Of a stretch of 59,000 nucleotides of DNA, positions 38,520 through 49,439 are shown in pieces. The stretch spans positions 468,513 through 527,512 of the forward strand of contig CAJNDS010002057.1 in assembly GCA_905221605.1 (NCBI GenBank). The letters run 5' to 3'. Positions within the stretch are counted from its first letter, which is position 1, and the number at the start of each line of letters is the position of its first letter. The stretch is from Symbiodinium natans. Its lineage: Eukaryota > Sar > Dinophyceae > Suessiales > Symbiodiniaceae. Position numbers and translations under genes: made by a program. Below the pieces are notes generated by a model. That model searched no databases. It was not told the origin of the DNA and saw only the letters and a list, made by a program, of their open reading frames with translations.

Positions 38520-39030
38520 GGGGGGGGTTACAAAGTTCTCACACATCATTATGTGTTTGAGTGTTGTTTATGTTTATATCGTAGCATTGTATTATTATGT
38601 TGCTAGAAGAATATGGTTTATTTTTAATGATTATTGTTATCACATAAATGACTACTCTATGTTCATATTGTATGACGATCATTTTTCCTATATTGCAGTA
38701 TATGGCTATTTTCTATATAAAGCAAACTGATTTATCAGCATGTTGTCGTTTCCTTGTTGTTATGTAGCTTATTGCTGTACTGTTAGTTTTGTATGATTCG
38801 GGTATTCTGGTATTGTGGTATCTGGTTTTGTGACTATTTGATCATATCATTCCCAGTTTCTATTGCTCTATGTATCACTTGTTGTTTCATTGTTTTGTTA
38901 TGTTACTGCTAAAGTGTTGTACGAATTTGCTGTTAAATTATTGCATTACTTCTATGTTCTATATGATTCTTCTTACAGATATTGCAAAATAACTCCTCTT
39001 CTTGTCATAATGATAGAGGGCAGCATTGAG
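38520..39030. other. AT-rich island
   Basis: After a G-run at 38,518-38,528, about 500 bases are strongly AT-rich with many TATTG and TTGTTAT words, unlike the surroundings. An ORF (38,863-39,102) lacks a domain. It may be the interior of a transposable element comparable to 18.0-19.9 kb, but I found no inverted ends. Confidence 0.4.
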
Positions 39031-40560
39031 GGCGCGCGCATGGCGGAGTTTCGGCTTAGGATCTCCAGGTTTAGGGTTTGGTGGCTACGGTTTAGGGTTT
39101 AGGACTTAAGGTCTAGGGGTTTAGGGTCCCTTAGGGCTTAGGGTTTGTAGGAGTTTGTCGGGTTTCTGGACGTTTGCAGGAGTTGCCTCGAGTTTCTGGA
39201 TGTTTGTCGGTTCTTAGGTTCAGGGCTTAGTGCAGCATAGCCTCAAACCAAGTGACAACCCTCAGTGCTGCTGAACCCATATGCCTTAAGCTACTAAGGC
39301 CTGCACCTAAGCCCCCCAAACACGCCCGAAACCACCGAAAAAACCATGAAACCTGAGTATTCCCCGTGAAGCTTGCCCTGAACCCTGAACCCTGAACCCT
39401 AAACCCTAAACCTTAAACCCTCTTCCGCCAGAAACAGCCCTGAGCCCTAAACCCCTGTCACGCAAGACCGGACCTGGCAGCGTACCACGTGGCGCTAAGC
39501 GCTTGTTGGGGTCCCGGATGCCTGCGATCAGGGTTTAGGCTTTAGGGTTTAGGGTTCGGAGTCTAGGGTTCATGGTTAGGGTTTCTGGTTTCGGGTACAC
39601 CCAAACCGGGGCCACACTGTCTAGGAAACAGATAGTTTTGCCCAACAGCTCTATTGCAGCCTTCATGTAACTAAGGGTATCTCGGAGTCCAGGGTGGACA
39701 GGTCGAAGGGTAGATTTACACATCGGCAACCCCTGCCCCCACGCCTGTCCCTCACCCTAAACCCCAAACCTTAGACCGTAAGCCCTAAACATGGCACGGC
39801 TTTTAAATAGCCAAGGAACTCTCAACTTTTTCCCCACAAGTAAAAGTGCAGGGTTGGCTTTCGGAGAGCCTCTTTTTCAAGAGCCCAACAAGGAACAGTT
39901 GGGCCCATGTTTGTTTGGAGAACCTTTCAGGTGCAACCTTCTCCGAAACCCAAAACCATAAACCCGAAACAGTACACCTGAAATCCTAAACCCGAAACAC
40001 TAAACCCTAAACCCTAAACCCAGAACCCTTTAGGTGCAACCTTAGAACCAAGGTGCCTCCGGAGGCCACTGGCTCCTGGCTCTCGAGTTGCTTCAGAGGC
40101 CCAGGGAAGGGCTTAGGGATTAGGGTTTAGGGTTAGGGTTTAGGGATCAGGGATTAGGGTTTAGGGTTTAGGGTTTAGGGTTCAGGGTTCAGGGTTTCAG
40201 GTTTAAGGTTTAGGGCTTAGGGTTTAGGGGTTCAGCTTTGGCTTGCGGAAGAAGGGTTTCAAGGCTGCGGGGGCGGGTCCAGAGAAGGTTGTGTTCAGAG
40301 GATGTTGAGGCTAAATTGGTGAAAGGTGAGCCCCGCGCCACTCCAGCAAAAACTGATGCGAAGGACTCAGTTGGGGGCTTCCTCAATTAGGCTACCTTAT
40401 TGGGGTCTTTTTTGGAAGGGGGTCCTACTATTCGGGGATATATTGGGGGTCCTTCATTTTTGTAAGCTCCCAGTTGTGGCGAACAAGTAATTGTCGCGGC
40501 CAATGCGGACATGACGGTACTTGATCTTCGTCATAGGCCGAGAAGGTTTGCCCTGCCGGT
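39031..40560. other. Telomere-like spacer, one MITE remnant
   Basis: Scattered short repeats in both orientations. 40,386-40,470 carries, inverted, the phrases of the 7,926 / 13,903 / 27,031 element family. No gene recognised. Confidence 0.45.
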
Positions 40561-40579
40561 CCGAGTCCGACAACTTCAA

Positions 40580-40790
40580 ATCAGAAAACCCCAAACCCCA
40601 AACCCCAAACCCCAAACCCCAAGCCCCAAACCCTAAACCCTAAACCCTAAACCCTAAACCCCAAACCCGAAACCCTAAACCCTAAACCCTAAACCCTAAA
40701 CCCTAAACCCTAAACCCTAAACCCTAAACCCTAAACCCTAAACCCTAAACCCTAAACCCTAAACCCTAAACCCTAAGCCAAGCTGCCTAG
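40580..40790. repeat. Long CCCTAAA block
   Basis: CCCCAAA units pass into about 22 CCCTAAA units without spacer. Confidence 0.95.
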
Positions 40791-40829
40791 CTAGGCTCCC
40801 AGGGGCACAGCTGCAAGCTACCGCTGGCC

Positions 40830-41110
40830 TGGGCCCCAACATGTCTCAACCCTAAACCCTAAACCCTAGACCCTAAACCTTATGCCCTCAACCCTAAACC
40901 CTAAACCCATCTAGCCCCAACATGTTTTAACCCTAAACCCTAAACCCATCTAGCCCCAACATGTCTTAACCCTAAACCCCAAACCCATCTAGCCCCAACA
41001 TGTCTTAACCCTAAACCCGAAACCATGAAGCCTAAACCCTAAACCCATCTAGCCCCAACATGTCTTACCCTTCAACCCTTAACCCTGAAACCTAAACCCA
41101 AAGCCCATCT
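40830..41110. repeat. Telomere-separated copies of CATCTAGCCCCAACATGTC
   Basis: Copies near 40,835 (partial), 40,907, 40,946, 40,985 and 41,046, plus a trace at 41,105. Each is followed by TTAACCCTAAACCC. Unique sequence plus a telomeric tail is thus a repeating unit of about 39-60 bp. Confidence 0.85.
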
Positions 41111-41584
41111 AAAACTTAAACCGCACGGATGTCGGGGCAGCGTGACTCATAGGGGTTCAGGTCATCGTTGCAAGATTTGGCTCTCACTTCGGTCACCTAG
41201 AAGCGCTACTATTTTCCCTCCTTCCCCTGAAGTTCTTAAGCCCTAAGCCCTAAACGCCCTAAACCCTAAACCCTGCATCCTCATGTGGCTTTGGTGGATT
41301 TCGGAGCTCGGGGCTTCACTGCCCCGAAGCAGCACGTTCAAGGCAGAAACGGAGATCCTAAATCCTAATCCCTAAACCCTAAACCCTAAATCCTGCTACC
41401 GGCCAGGATGCGATTCGACGTCCTTAGGTTTCAGGGTTCGGCTTAGGGTTTAGAGTTTAGGGTTGAGGGTTAGGGTGAGCAATTTCTAATAGTATTTCCT
41501 TGTGATACCTTTATAAATATACGATAATAACCTCCAAAACCCTATTCTAGTGATTAAGGCCCCTATATTACGTCCTTAGGTTCA

Positions 41585-41745
41585 GTGTTAGGGTTTGGAG
41601 GGTTTAGAGGATTTAGAGGGTTTAGAGGGTTTGGAGGGTTTGGAGGGTTTGGCGGGTTTCGAGGGTTTAGAGGGTTGAGAGGGTATTTAGGGTTTAGAGG
41701 GTTTGGAGGGTTTAGAGGGTTTAAAGGGTTTGGAGGGTTTAGGGC
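41585..41745. repeat. GGGTTTAGA / GGGTTTGGA array
   Basis: About 16 units of 9-10 bp, mixing GGGTTTAGA and GGGTTTGGA. It produces GGFRGF and NPPNPL-type ORFs on the two strands that are repeat translations. Confidence 0.9.
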
Positions 41746-41866
41746 TCCTGGCCGAAGTCCAGTGAAGCCACCACTGGCCAAGCTTGAAGAAGCAACAAGG
41801 ATGCGCCCGACTTTGTGCACAGGGTGGGATAACCCGTGGAGGAGTGGGAGATCCAATAAAGCCAAA
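41746..41866 (+). other. Exon-like island before a MITE
   Basis: The frame reads KPPLAKLEEATRMRPTLCTG then WDNPWRSGRSNKA and stops at the MITE border. Unassigned. Confidence 0.35.
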
Positions 41867-41971
41867 GTTGGCATGTTCCCCTGTATACAAACAGTAACAG
41901 TCTTTTTTTGGGATTCTTCGGGGTACTTTAATCCCTATGAAGGACTGTTCGTAGAAGGGGAAGCATCCAAG
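41867..41971. mobile_element. MITE, TTGGGATGTTCCCC family
   Basis: Left TTGGCATGTTCCCC and right GGGGAAGCATCCAA are inverted ends, with CAGTCCTTCATAGGG-like inner arms. CCAAAG lies on both sides (41862-41867 and 41974-41979), a possible duplication. Confidence 0.75.
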
Positions 41972-42109
41972 GTCCAAAGTCTGCTAAGTGCTTTTGTTTG
42001 TTGAAGCTGCTTTCGTATGACTTAGCGCTGACCTGCGACAGCCCAGCCACAACAACGCCTTCAATGAACGAGCCTAAACAGGCACCAATATCATGCGTGC
42101 ACTCAAATT

Positions 42110-43086
42110 TCACGAATCAGTGTATTTCATTTCATGACGACTGCCCAAATACTTAATCAACATCCCCCTCCACGATGTGCCCTCAACCCTAAACCCCAAA
42201 CCCCAAACCCCAAACCCTAAACCCTAAACCCAAAACCCTAAACCCTCAACCCTAAACCCTAAAACTGCTCGACGGATAGCACGGAGCCCTCGGCGCGTAC
42301 GGCCAGAGCCCGACCGAAGAGCCAGGCACCAAAATCTTTCCAAGCTTGGAGACGCGGTACGCAAGACTGTCAAGAAATGTTCAGCGTTAGGGTTCAGGGT
42401 TTAGGGTTTTAGGGTTTAGGGTTTAGGGTTTCCAGTTTAAAGTCAATAGGGATGAAAACAAGCTTCCGGCGTATACGGGTGTATGACTCAGTTTTAGGGT
42501 TCATTTGGTCCGCAGGGTTTCGCTCATCGGTCATGCATGGGTCATGCAGAGCGCTCGCGCCGACGCAAATTCAGCGAGTTGACAGAGAGTTTACCAATGG
42601 AGTCTGTTCGGTCATGCCGGGGCTAAATTATGGGTTTACTGTTTAGGGTTTAGGGTTTGGGGTTTGGGGTTCAAGGTTGATACCAGTATTTGTATAGCTT
42701 GCATGTTGAGCCAATTTGAGCTTGTCTACGTGCATGGCGCTCTCAAGTTGTCAATGTTGTATCCAGGTACCGAGGTCCTGCTTGTTCCGACTGTCGGCCA
42801 CCAACACAAACCCTCAACCCTAAACCCTCAACCCTAAACCCTCGGGACCCTAAACCCTAAACCCTAAGCCCTCAACCGCGGGTGCTGCCACTACTACCTC
42901 TATTGCAATGGGGGAGTCCCCACCTAAACCTAAACGTAGACCCAAACCCCAAGCCCCACCCAAAATCCAATCTTGTTGAATAAGCCCTAATCTCTAAACC
43001 TCGTATCCCAAACCCTTCACCTTAAACCCGAGCACACAATACTATGGAAAATCACCTTGCTCCTGGCCCGGACCTACTGGGTCTTA
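42110..43086. other. Telomere-like blocks and weak ORFs
   Basis: CCCTAAA or CCCCAAA at 42,180-42,262 and 42,812-42,875, TTTAGGG at 42,393-42,430. 42,450-42,640 is open (+) without a domain. Confidence 0.45.
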
Positions 43087-43182
43087 GTAGGGAATGGGGG
43101 AGCTAGGTACCCTAAATGCCCCCTTAAAGGGCATACGAGCACATGTAGGGGATATAAGGTACCTAATTCCGTCATTCCCTAC
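43087..43182. mobile_element. MITE, GTAGGGAATG ends
   Basis: Inverted ends GTAGGGAATGGGGGAGCTAG and GGTACCTAATTCCGTCATTC then CCTAC, about 96 bp. A second palindromic stretch at 43,205-43,260 (TTATAAGTAAGTAG and CTTACTTATAA) lies next to it. Confidence 0.7.
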
Positions 43183-43421
43183 GACGAACCAGTAAGCAGT
43201 AGACATTGGGATTATAAGTAAGTAGAAGTATAGTTACCTTACTTATAACCCCACTTACTAAGTCCCCTGATCCTTTAAGTAGGGTTTAGTGAGAAGGGTT
43301 TAGGGTCTAGGGTTTAAAAAAGCCTTACACAGCATGATCCTATAGTCAAAAACACCCTCAAATAAGAACATTTGAGAAACCTACCCTAAACCCTAAACCC
43401 TAAACCCTGAACTGAACTCTT

Positions 43422-43494
43422 TGGAGATGTTGCCGAGGCAGCCTGACATTGGCAGCGCAGGCTTGTGAGAAACAGGCAGACCTGTGTTTCTTAA
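43422..43494 (+). CDS. PPR helix-A exon (probable)
   Basis: The frame reads LTLAAQACEKQADLCFL up to a GTGGA donor. AAQACEK matches the first-helix pattern. Upstream border not fixed. Confidence 0.45.
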
Positions 43495-43890
43495 GGTGGA
43501 TGTTGGGTTAGGATTGTAGGGTTTAGGGTTTAGGGTTTAGGGTTAGCTCCATCGTCGTTCCTCGCGCCTGCTGGCAACAGTCTCCCTGACCATGTGATTT
43601 TCATGTTGCCTGACGCGTCAAGCGAGCTGGCATAGCCCCCTAAACCCTAAACCCTAAACCCGACTGCCTGACCTTTAAACCTTAATTCTAAGCCAGAACA
43701 GCCCTGAGCCCCATAATAAGCCTTCTGTCCTTAGAAGCATTCAGCTTTACAAGCCGAAGGCCTCAACACTAAGTCTTGCAGAGAGTTATAACTCCCAAGC
43801 TTTTCCAAACCGCTCTCAACCCTAAGACAGGAGGGGTCTGCAAGGATTAGGGTTTAGGGTTTAGGAAGCTCAAGCGGCCTTTCCTTGCAG

Positions 43891-44009
43891 GCACAGTGGG
43901 CCGAGGCCAAATGTCAGCTGCCACATTTGAGATTTCGGGTTCAGGAATTGCACTGCACTTGAAAGTCTACTATCTCTTCAGGAAAGGATGCCAAGAGCAC
44001 CCTGAATGA
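43891..44009 (+). other. Terminal exon of unidentified gene
   Basis: After TTGCAG the frame reads RGQMSAATFEISGSGIALHL then KVYYLFRKGCQEHPE and ends in TGA at 44,007. It has the acceptor, open frame and composition of a true last exon. Product unknown. Confidence 0.45.
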
Positions 44010-44046
44010 ACCATACGGCCCGAACTCCTAGAATCTTACACTCGAA

Positions 44047-44152
44047 CCCAGGGTAGGCCACTATTCTCTTTCCTTGGGTTCAGGTTCCCTTTTAAGCCCC
44101 TTCAAGACCAACAAGGACACCCTTGTTATTCCTGGGTTACCTAATAGTCCCA
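44047..44152. mobile_element. Diverged CTTGGTAGCCCAG-family element
   Basis: Phrases GGGTAGGCCACTATTC, TTGGGTTCAGGTTCCCTTTT, AAGGACACCCTTGTTATTCC and GGGTTACCTA occur in the same order as in the introners at 14,416 and 20,211. The terminal repeats are worn. Confidence 0.6.
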
Positions 44153-44270
44153 TAAGCCCCTCACTGGCCTCCCTAAACCCTAAACCCTATAGGGGTCTAG
44201 TGCAACCTGACGAACTCAGTCGCGCATGTCCCGAACTTTGGCGTCCTCCAACCTGTGACCTCACGGCCAC

Positions 44271-44565
44271 TAAACCCTAAACCCTAAACCCTAAACCCTA
44301 AACCCTAAACCCTAAACCCTAAACCCTAAACCCTAAACTATAGGGCTTAGACGTTAGGATTGGGGTTTGGGGCTTAGGGTTCCGCGGCCTGACATCACCA
44401 CCTTCCGGAGGGGTCTTTGTCACTTGCTGGAAGTACCCTAAACCCTAAACCCTGAACCCTAAACCCTAAACCCTAAACCCTAAACCCTAAACCCTAAACC
44501 CTAAACCCTAAACCCTAAACCCTAAACCCTAAACCCTAAACCCTAAACCCTAACCCTAAACCCTG
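44271..44565. repeat. CCCTAAA blocks
   Basis: 44,271-44,337 and 44,437-44,562. The roughly 80-base island between contains RPDITTFRRGLCHLLEV, a possible PPR fragment. Confidence 0.85.
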
Positions 44566-44703
44566 AAGTGCCCCAAGTTGCCAAGGGTTTTAGGCAGTTC
44601 GAACCCGAAACCCTCCAAACCCCTAAGCCGCCAAGCCTTATTATACAGGTTGCTCTGGAGGTAGGGGGGTTTAGGGTTTAGGGCTTTGAGGGTTTTACTA
44701 CTC

Positions 44704-44784
44704 TTTGCTTAAGAAACCCCCCCTAAAAAATAACAGATGATAATCCATATTTTTGCCCTCATCAAGACGAAAATTTCGTTTTTT

Positions 44785-44815
<31 letters not shown>

Positions 44816-44829
44816 GTTTCTTAAGCAAA
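44704..44829. mobile_element. MITE, TTTGCTTAAGAA family, intact ends
   Basis: TTTGCTTAAGAAACCCCCC and GGGGGGTTTCTTAAGCAAA are perfect inverted ends. The right half is 16 T followed by 22 G. Confidence 0.9.
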
Positions 44830-44910
44830 TAAGTGTTTCTTTCGAAGATCAGGGTTTAGGGTTGGGACACATTGCTCTCTAGAGGTACGGTTCAGCTCAC
44901 CCCGCCAAAG

Positions 44911-44984
44911 CGCTTGGATGCAGGCCTTGTCGCTGCTGGACGGGATGCCCGGAGCCGAGCCTGCAGAAGTTAGAGCGGCTTAGG
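44911..44984 (+). CDS. PPR helix-B exon
   Basis: After GCCAAAG the frame reads AWMQALSLLDGMPGAEPAEV, a second PPR helix (W-QALSLLDGM). Confidence 0.65.
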
Positions 44985-45589
44985 AAGTTTAATTAGGGTG
45001 TTTGGGGTTTTTTGTTGGGAGGTTTAGGGTGTCTAGGGATTCTTGTTGGGAGGTTAGGGTGTTTAGGGAGTTTTGGTTGGGAAGTTTAGAGTGTTTTGGG
45101 GTGTTTGGGACGGGTCGTTGTCAACAAACCGACCTCTGCCGTTCGGCAGGCAAGCCTCAGTGCGCCCCTGGAGGTTTAACTTGAAGGTTCATGGTTTACG
45201 GCTTCTTTATTGTTTTGGCACGTCGAAGCTCCCCCCCACCCAGCCCAGCCCACCCCCTCCGCCAATGTGAGGTGGCGGGCTGCTGGGCGGCCAACTCGGG
45301 AGTTGCCACTTGTCGAAAGCTTTGCACGTCTAACCCTGCAAGTAGGGATTAGAATCTATAAGGGTAGGGTTGAGATGGCGCCTAACCTCCGTAAACCCTC
45401 AACCCTGAGCTCGAAATACCATTAAATACCGAACATTGGAGACTAAGGTTGTCGGTTTTGGTTGGTTCGAAGTTAGGATTCAAATCAGATTGAGTTTTGG
45501 AGCAAAGCCTAAGTCGCACATGCTAGAGACAGCAATGGCCAACTGTGCCAAGTGTACATCCTGGGGCCCCTAGAGGGAGGGTGGGGGGT

Positions 45590-45860
45590 TTAGGGTTTAT
45601 GGGGTTTATAGGGTTTATAGGGTTTGTAGGGTTTATAGGGCTTGTAGGGTTTAGAGGGTTTATGTGGTTTATAGGGTTTATAGGGTTTATAGGGGTTTAT
45701 AGGGGTTTATAGGGTTTATAGGGTTTATGGGGTGTATAGGGTTTATAGAGTGTATAGAGTGTATGGGGTACATAGGCTTTACAGGCTTTATGGGGTCTAT
45801 GGGGCTTATAGGGTTTATAGTCATTGGGTTTATGGGGTTTCGGGTTTGGGGTTTATAGGG
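45590..45860. repeat. GGGTTTATA array, second locus
   Basis: About 27 units of GGGTTTATA with GGGTTTGTA and GGGTGTATA variants, the same unit as at 28,549-28,690. Confidence 0.92.
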
Positions 45861-45900
45861 CTTAGGGTAAGGGCCTTGTTTTTTTGAGCTGTTCTCTCAG

Positions 45901-45948
45901 GTTCACCACGGTGATCTCGGCCTGTTCCAAAGGCCGCGCGCCCTGCCA
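45901..45948 (+). CDS. PPR helix-A exon
   Basis: After GTTCTCTCAG the frame reads FTTVISACSKGRAPC, a textbook first helix. A GC donor follows CCAAAG or lies shortly after. Confidence 0.65.
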
Positions 45949-46079
45949 ACCACCTGAGCTTCCCGAAGCTTTGAATCCTAAGCCCTGCTTGGAGATTCAT
46001 AAACATAAAATATGTAGCACGGTGGTAAGTATAGTTACCAGACGTATTGCCCTACTTATAACCACCCATGAACCCTAAG

Positions 46080-46410
46080 CCCTAACTCTTAAGCCCTGAA
46101 GCCCGACCCTAAGCCTAAGCCCTAGACAGACGGCTAAACTACCCGCTAACCCTAAACCTTAAGCCCTAGACCCTAAACCATAGACCCTTAAACCCTAAAT
46201 CATAAACCCTTACACTCTCACACCCCCCCCCCCCCCCCCAAAACCTCAAACCCCTTCAAATCCTGAACCCCTCAAACTCTGAAAAGCCTAGGCCCTAAAC
46301 TGCCCCAAGCCTAAACCCTAAACCGTAAACCCTAAACCCTAAACCCTAAACCCTAAACCCTAAACCCTAAACCCTAAACCCCAAACCCCAAACCCTAAAC
46401 CCTCCCTCCC
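46080..46410. repeat. CCCTAAA blocks with C-run
   Basis: Degenerate repeats, a C-run at 46,226-46,239, then 46,310-46,403 canonical. Confidence 0.8.
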
Positions 46411-46415
46411 GACTA

Positions 46416-46484
46416 GGCAGCGAGTGGGAGGTGGCCATGGGCTTGTTGCGGAGCATGGCGCGACAAGAGGCAGGAAACCGCTAG
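46416..46484 (+). CDS. PPR helix-B exon
   Basis: After GACTAG the frame reads GSEWEVAMGLLRSMARQEAG: W-EVAMGLLRSM is a clear second helix. A TAG at 46,482 probably belongs to the following intron. Confidence 0.65.
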   Translation, partial: GSEWEVAMGLLRSMARQEAGNR

Positions 46485-46851
46485 TCGCTAGTCCAGAGCT
46501 TCAAGCTGTGTGCTTTTAAGCCCTAAACCCTAACCCCTAAACCCTAAACCCTAAACCCTAAACCCTAAACCCTAAACCCTAAACCCTAAGCAAGGGTTAC
46601 AGGGGTCCAGGGTTCAGGGTATAGGGGTGCCTACTCATGTACCCCAATTGGTGAAATGACCCATGAAACTTCAAGCAAGGCAACATGAGTACTCTTTGGA
46701 GTGGAGACTTTACCGCACATTGCCATTTATGCTGGGTATGTCCCTCGACATACTGCGCACTTGCGCCTCCCTTGTGGCAGGGATTCAGGTGAGTCCATGG
46801 CTCTCTTTATTGTGCATTTTGCAGAATCAGTGTCGTGTGTATGTAGTGCAG

Positions 46852-46930
46852 GTTGAGCCAGACGCGATTTGCTATGCAGCCGCCGTGGCGCATGTTCAAG
46901 GACAGTCGGGAACAGCAAGCCATTTGCGCC
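46852..46930 (+). CDS. PPR helix-A exon
   Basis: After GTAGTGCAG the frame reads VEPDAICYAAAVAHVQGQSG, PPR start (PDAICYAAAV). An open frame from 46,663 precedes it but looks intronic after 46,780. Confidence 0.55.
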
Positions 46931-46999
46931 TTAGGCTGAGAGGGGACTGCGGGCGAAGTTTCATGGGCCTTCCTTCTGGTACGATCACACTTGAGGGCG

Positions 47000-47490
47000 G
47001 GTAGGCAAAAAGCCTAGCGTTTTGTACCTGACTGGAGCTAGTACTGAAGCTATATCTGCGATTTCCCGCTACTTGTAATCCTGCGTGTCACTACCTTCGA
47101 GCAGTTTAGGGTTTCGGGTTCAGGCTTTAGGGTTTAGGGCCTTTAGGGTTTAGGGTCCAGGCTTTAGGGTTTAGGGTGAGCTCACAGGAGGGGACGATGC
47201 GGCCGGCTTTGCGGATCGACGTGGAGCCCTGGCGATGCCGCAGCCTGAACTGTGGGAACATGGGAATTTGAAACGTTTGGCGGATCAAAGTTGGGTTTTG
47301 CAACCCGGAATCCAAAAGACAACTCGGGATGTGAACACTAAACCGCGAAGGCTGAGAAGGAGGTCTGCCTGCTCAGTGCACATAGAGCCCTCACCAGCCG
47401 ATCGTCCGAACACGACTTGGCTTTTGGGTTTAGGGTGAGAGAGGTTGCTAAACCCCAAACCCTAAATCCTTGCTTTGCGTATTGCGGGTT
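47000..47490. other. Spacer with weak ORF
   Basis: TTTAGGG traces at 47,105-47,180. 47,190-47,430 is open on both strands without a domain. Confidence 0.35.
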
Positions 47491-47493
47491 TAG

Positions 47494-47604
47494 AGTTGGG
47501 ATGTCCCCCCAAATAACTATACCAACAGTCCTTAACAGGGATTAGAGTAGGGGGATACTTCAATCCTGATGAAGGACTGGTAGTATAAGGGGGAACATCC
47601 CAAG
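47494..47604. mobile_element. MITE, TTGGGATGTTCCCC family
   Basis: Left TTGGGATGTCCCCCC, right GGGGGAACATCCCAAG, inner arms AACAGTCCTTAACAGGGATT and AATCCTGATGAAGGACTG. Confidence 0.85.
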
Positions 47605-48240
47605 TTTGGGCTTAGGGTTTCTGAGGTTTCAGGGATGTCGTTGGGGTTTGGGGCCGCACCGCTGCCTGTCGGACTTGTCAGGCTCAAGGAGCTTTGGATC
47701 AAGCGCCGGCGGCCAAGAAGGGGTGCGATCTACGGGCGGTGTTTTTTTTTTCTGGAATTTGTGGGCGTGAGTGAGGAAGTTGAAAATAACTGGCGTGAGT
47801 ATCGCCTCGCTTATAGGACTTTTAAGGATTTACGGGCGTCAGTTGGGCAACAAGGCCCATGTCCTTCAATTACGTGCGGACCCAACACAACCAATAATGA
47901 ACCACGGGTTCGGCGACCCAGGTAAACCCTCAACCCCAAACCTCCCAACCCTGAACGGGCTTCGGGCTAGGACTTCTTTGGATCTTGTTTGGGAGCTTGG
48001 CGAACTTACTTGACATTGCGAGAGTGTCGGGCTTCAGATGCGGTTCTCGTTTTTTGCGGCTTGGGGTTCAGGTTTGGGGCTGAGGGCTTCGGCTTGTCGC
48101 ATCAGTCGGTTTGCGGCCGAGGTCGCAGCTCAAGATCTGGTGCCCCAATTTTTGTCAACCCCAAGGGCCCCGTATCTATCGTAGAGAAGTTTGTAAAGTT
48201 AGGGTCAGGGGGGTTAGGGTTGCATTGGGCTTTGTATTCA

Positions 48241-48349
48241 GTCTCCCTGGACCCTAAACCCTAAACCCAAACCCTAAACCCTAAACACCCTAAACCCTAA
48301 ACCCTAAACCCAAAACCCTAAACCCTAAACCCTACACCCTAAACCTGAG
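48241..48349 (+). other. Telomere-repeat intron, GTCTCC duplicated at both borders
   Basis: The segment is CCCTAAA repeats. Donor GTCTCC at 48241, acceptor CCTGAG then GTCTCC at 48350. Joining TTC-A to GT-CTC-CAG gives SLQPERESLRAAALEIAGDM. GT-AG, 109 nt. Confidence 0.65.
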
Positions 48350-48432
48350 GTCTCCAGCCGGAGCGCGAGTCACTGCGGGCCGCAGCTCTGGAAATAGCAG
48401 GCGACATGCGCACTATGCTTATCTGGGCTTTT
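48350..48432 (+). other. Exon, unidentified
   Basis: Frame LQPERESLRAAALEIAGDMR then TMLIW, likely helical and charged. It runs into an AT-rich insert (48,427-48,518) that shares phrases with the duplicated unit at 51,245-51,385. Confidence 0.45.
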
Positions 48433-48745
48433 GGAGTACTATACTTGAATACTATTTTTTTGGTTCTGGGTTGCTATTATAGCTACTTATTTCTAAACAG
48501 GATATACATTTTTTGCAGGGTCTACTCTAAAGAGGGCTATAAGCTCCCCAAAAGAACCCACACAGCTGCGGTCCCTCATTTGGGTCACGCCTCAGTCCAT
48601 GAGACGCGGCTGCTGCTTCGCTGCTCTGTCCTGTTCCCCATCTGAGGGGCTCGTGAATAAATATGGAGCTTACAAGGATGGGCGATTGGGCCTCATAATC
48701 CCCACAGTCAACCGTACAGAGGGCCTTTGTTTAAGGGATTGTAGG

Positions 48746-48835
48746 TTGGGATGTTTTTTCCTTTATAGAATAAGAGTCCTTCATAGGGATTGTAATTGGG
48801 GGTCCTTTAATCGCTATAAAGGATTACCCATCCTG
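48746..48835. mobile_element. Decayed MITE, TTGGGATGTT family
   Basis: Left TTGGGATGTTTTTTCC, inner arms AGTCCTTCATAGGGATTG and AATCGCTATAAAGGATTA. The right end is only CCCATCC. Confidence 0.6.
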
Positions 48836-49090
48836 GCAGGCGGACTTTTGGGGATACCCAAAACGCTATCGACCAGCAAATCAGTGATAATCAGCATGAA
48901 GCCTGGGCTTTCCCCCCTAAACCCCGAATCCAAAGCCCATGGTGATTTTAGGCCCTTTCACCACAGAGCCTTACTCAGAAAGCCTCACCAGTCAGCCCAC
49001 AGTCAGCCCTATATCCTAGAGGCACCTAAACCCTCAACCCTAAACCCCAAACCCCACTAAACCCTCAACCCTAAACCCTAAACCCATCCG

Positions 49091-49190
49091 CAAGCTGCCG
49101 AAGGCACGACGGCCTTCTGGGCAGACTCGGCTCGTTCCACCGCTGAGGGTGCGCTGCAGGGAATCATCGACGAGGCGCCGTTGTGTCCTA
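49091..49190 (+). other. Exon-like island before a MITE
   Basis: The frame reads AAEGTTAFWADSARSTAEGA then LQGIIDEAPLC and ends at the MITE at 49,189. Good protein character, no family recognised. Confidence 0.4.
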
Positions 49191-49262
49191 GGTAGGATCT
49201 TCAGCGGGGACCTTATTCAGAGGGTCTATATCCCCGAGGGTCCCCCTACTCCTATCCCCTAC
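49189..49262. mobile_element. Short MITE, GGTAGGAT family
   Basis: CCTAGGTAGGATC, GGGGACCTTATTCAGAGGGT, CTATATC, GAGGGTCCCCCTACTCCTAT then CCCC: an internally deleted version of 7,612-7,735. Confidence 0.7.
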
Positions 49263-49439
49263 TGTGGGGAAAGGCAGGGCTGTGTGCACTGGATGTCCCT
49301 CGCGGAAACTGGGAGGTCCTTGGCTGCAGCGAAGATGGTACCATGGGGGTCTGGCTCTTTAACGCCACGATACGCCGCAGCGTCCCCAGGAGCTGTTTTT
49401 TCGGCTGCTAGCGAATTTTTTTTTGGGGGCTTTTTTTAG

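Noticed and set aside
40580-41110. CRISPR array
   Set aside because: The repeated units are telomere-tailed with no regular unique spacers and the context is eukaryotic.
41563-42004. Glycine/phenylalanine-rich or proline-rich structural protein
   Set aside because: GGFRGF and NPPNPL runs are the two strands of the GGGTTTAGA array.
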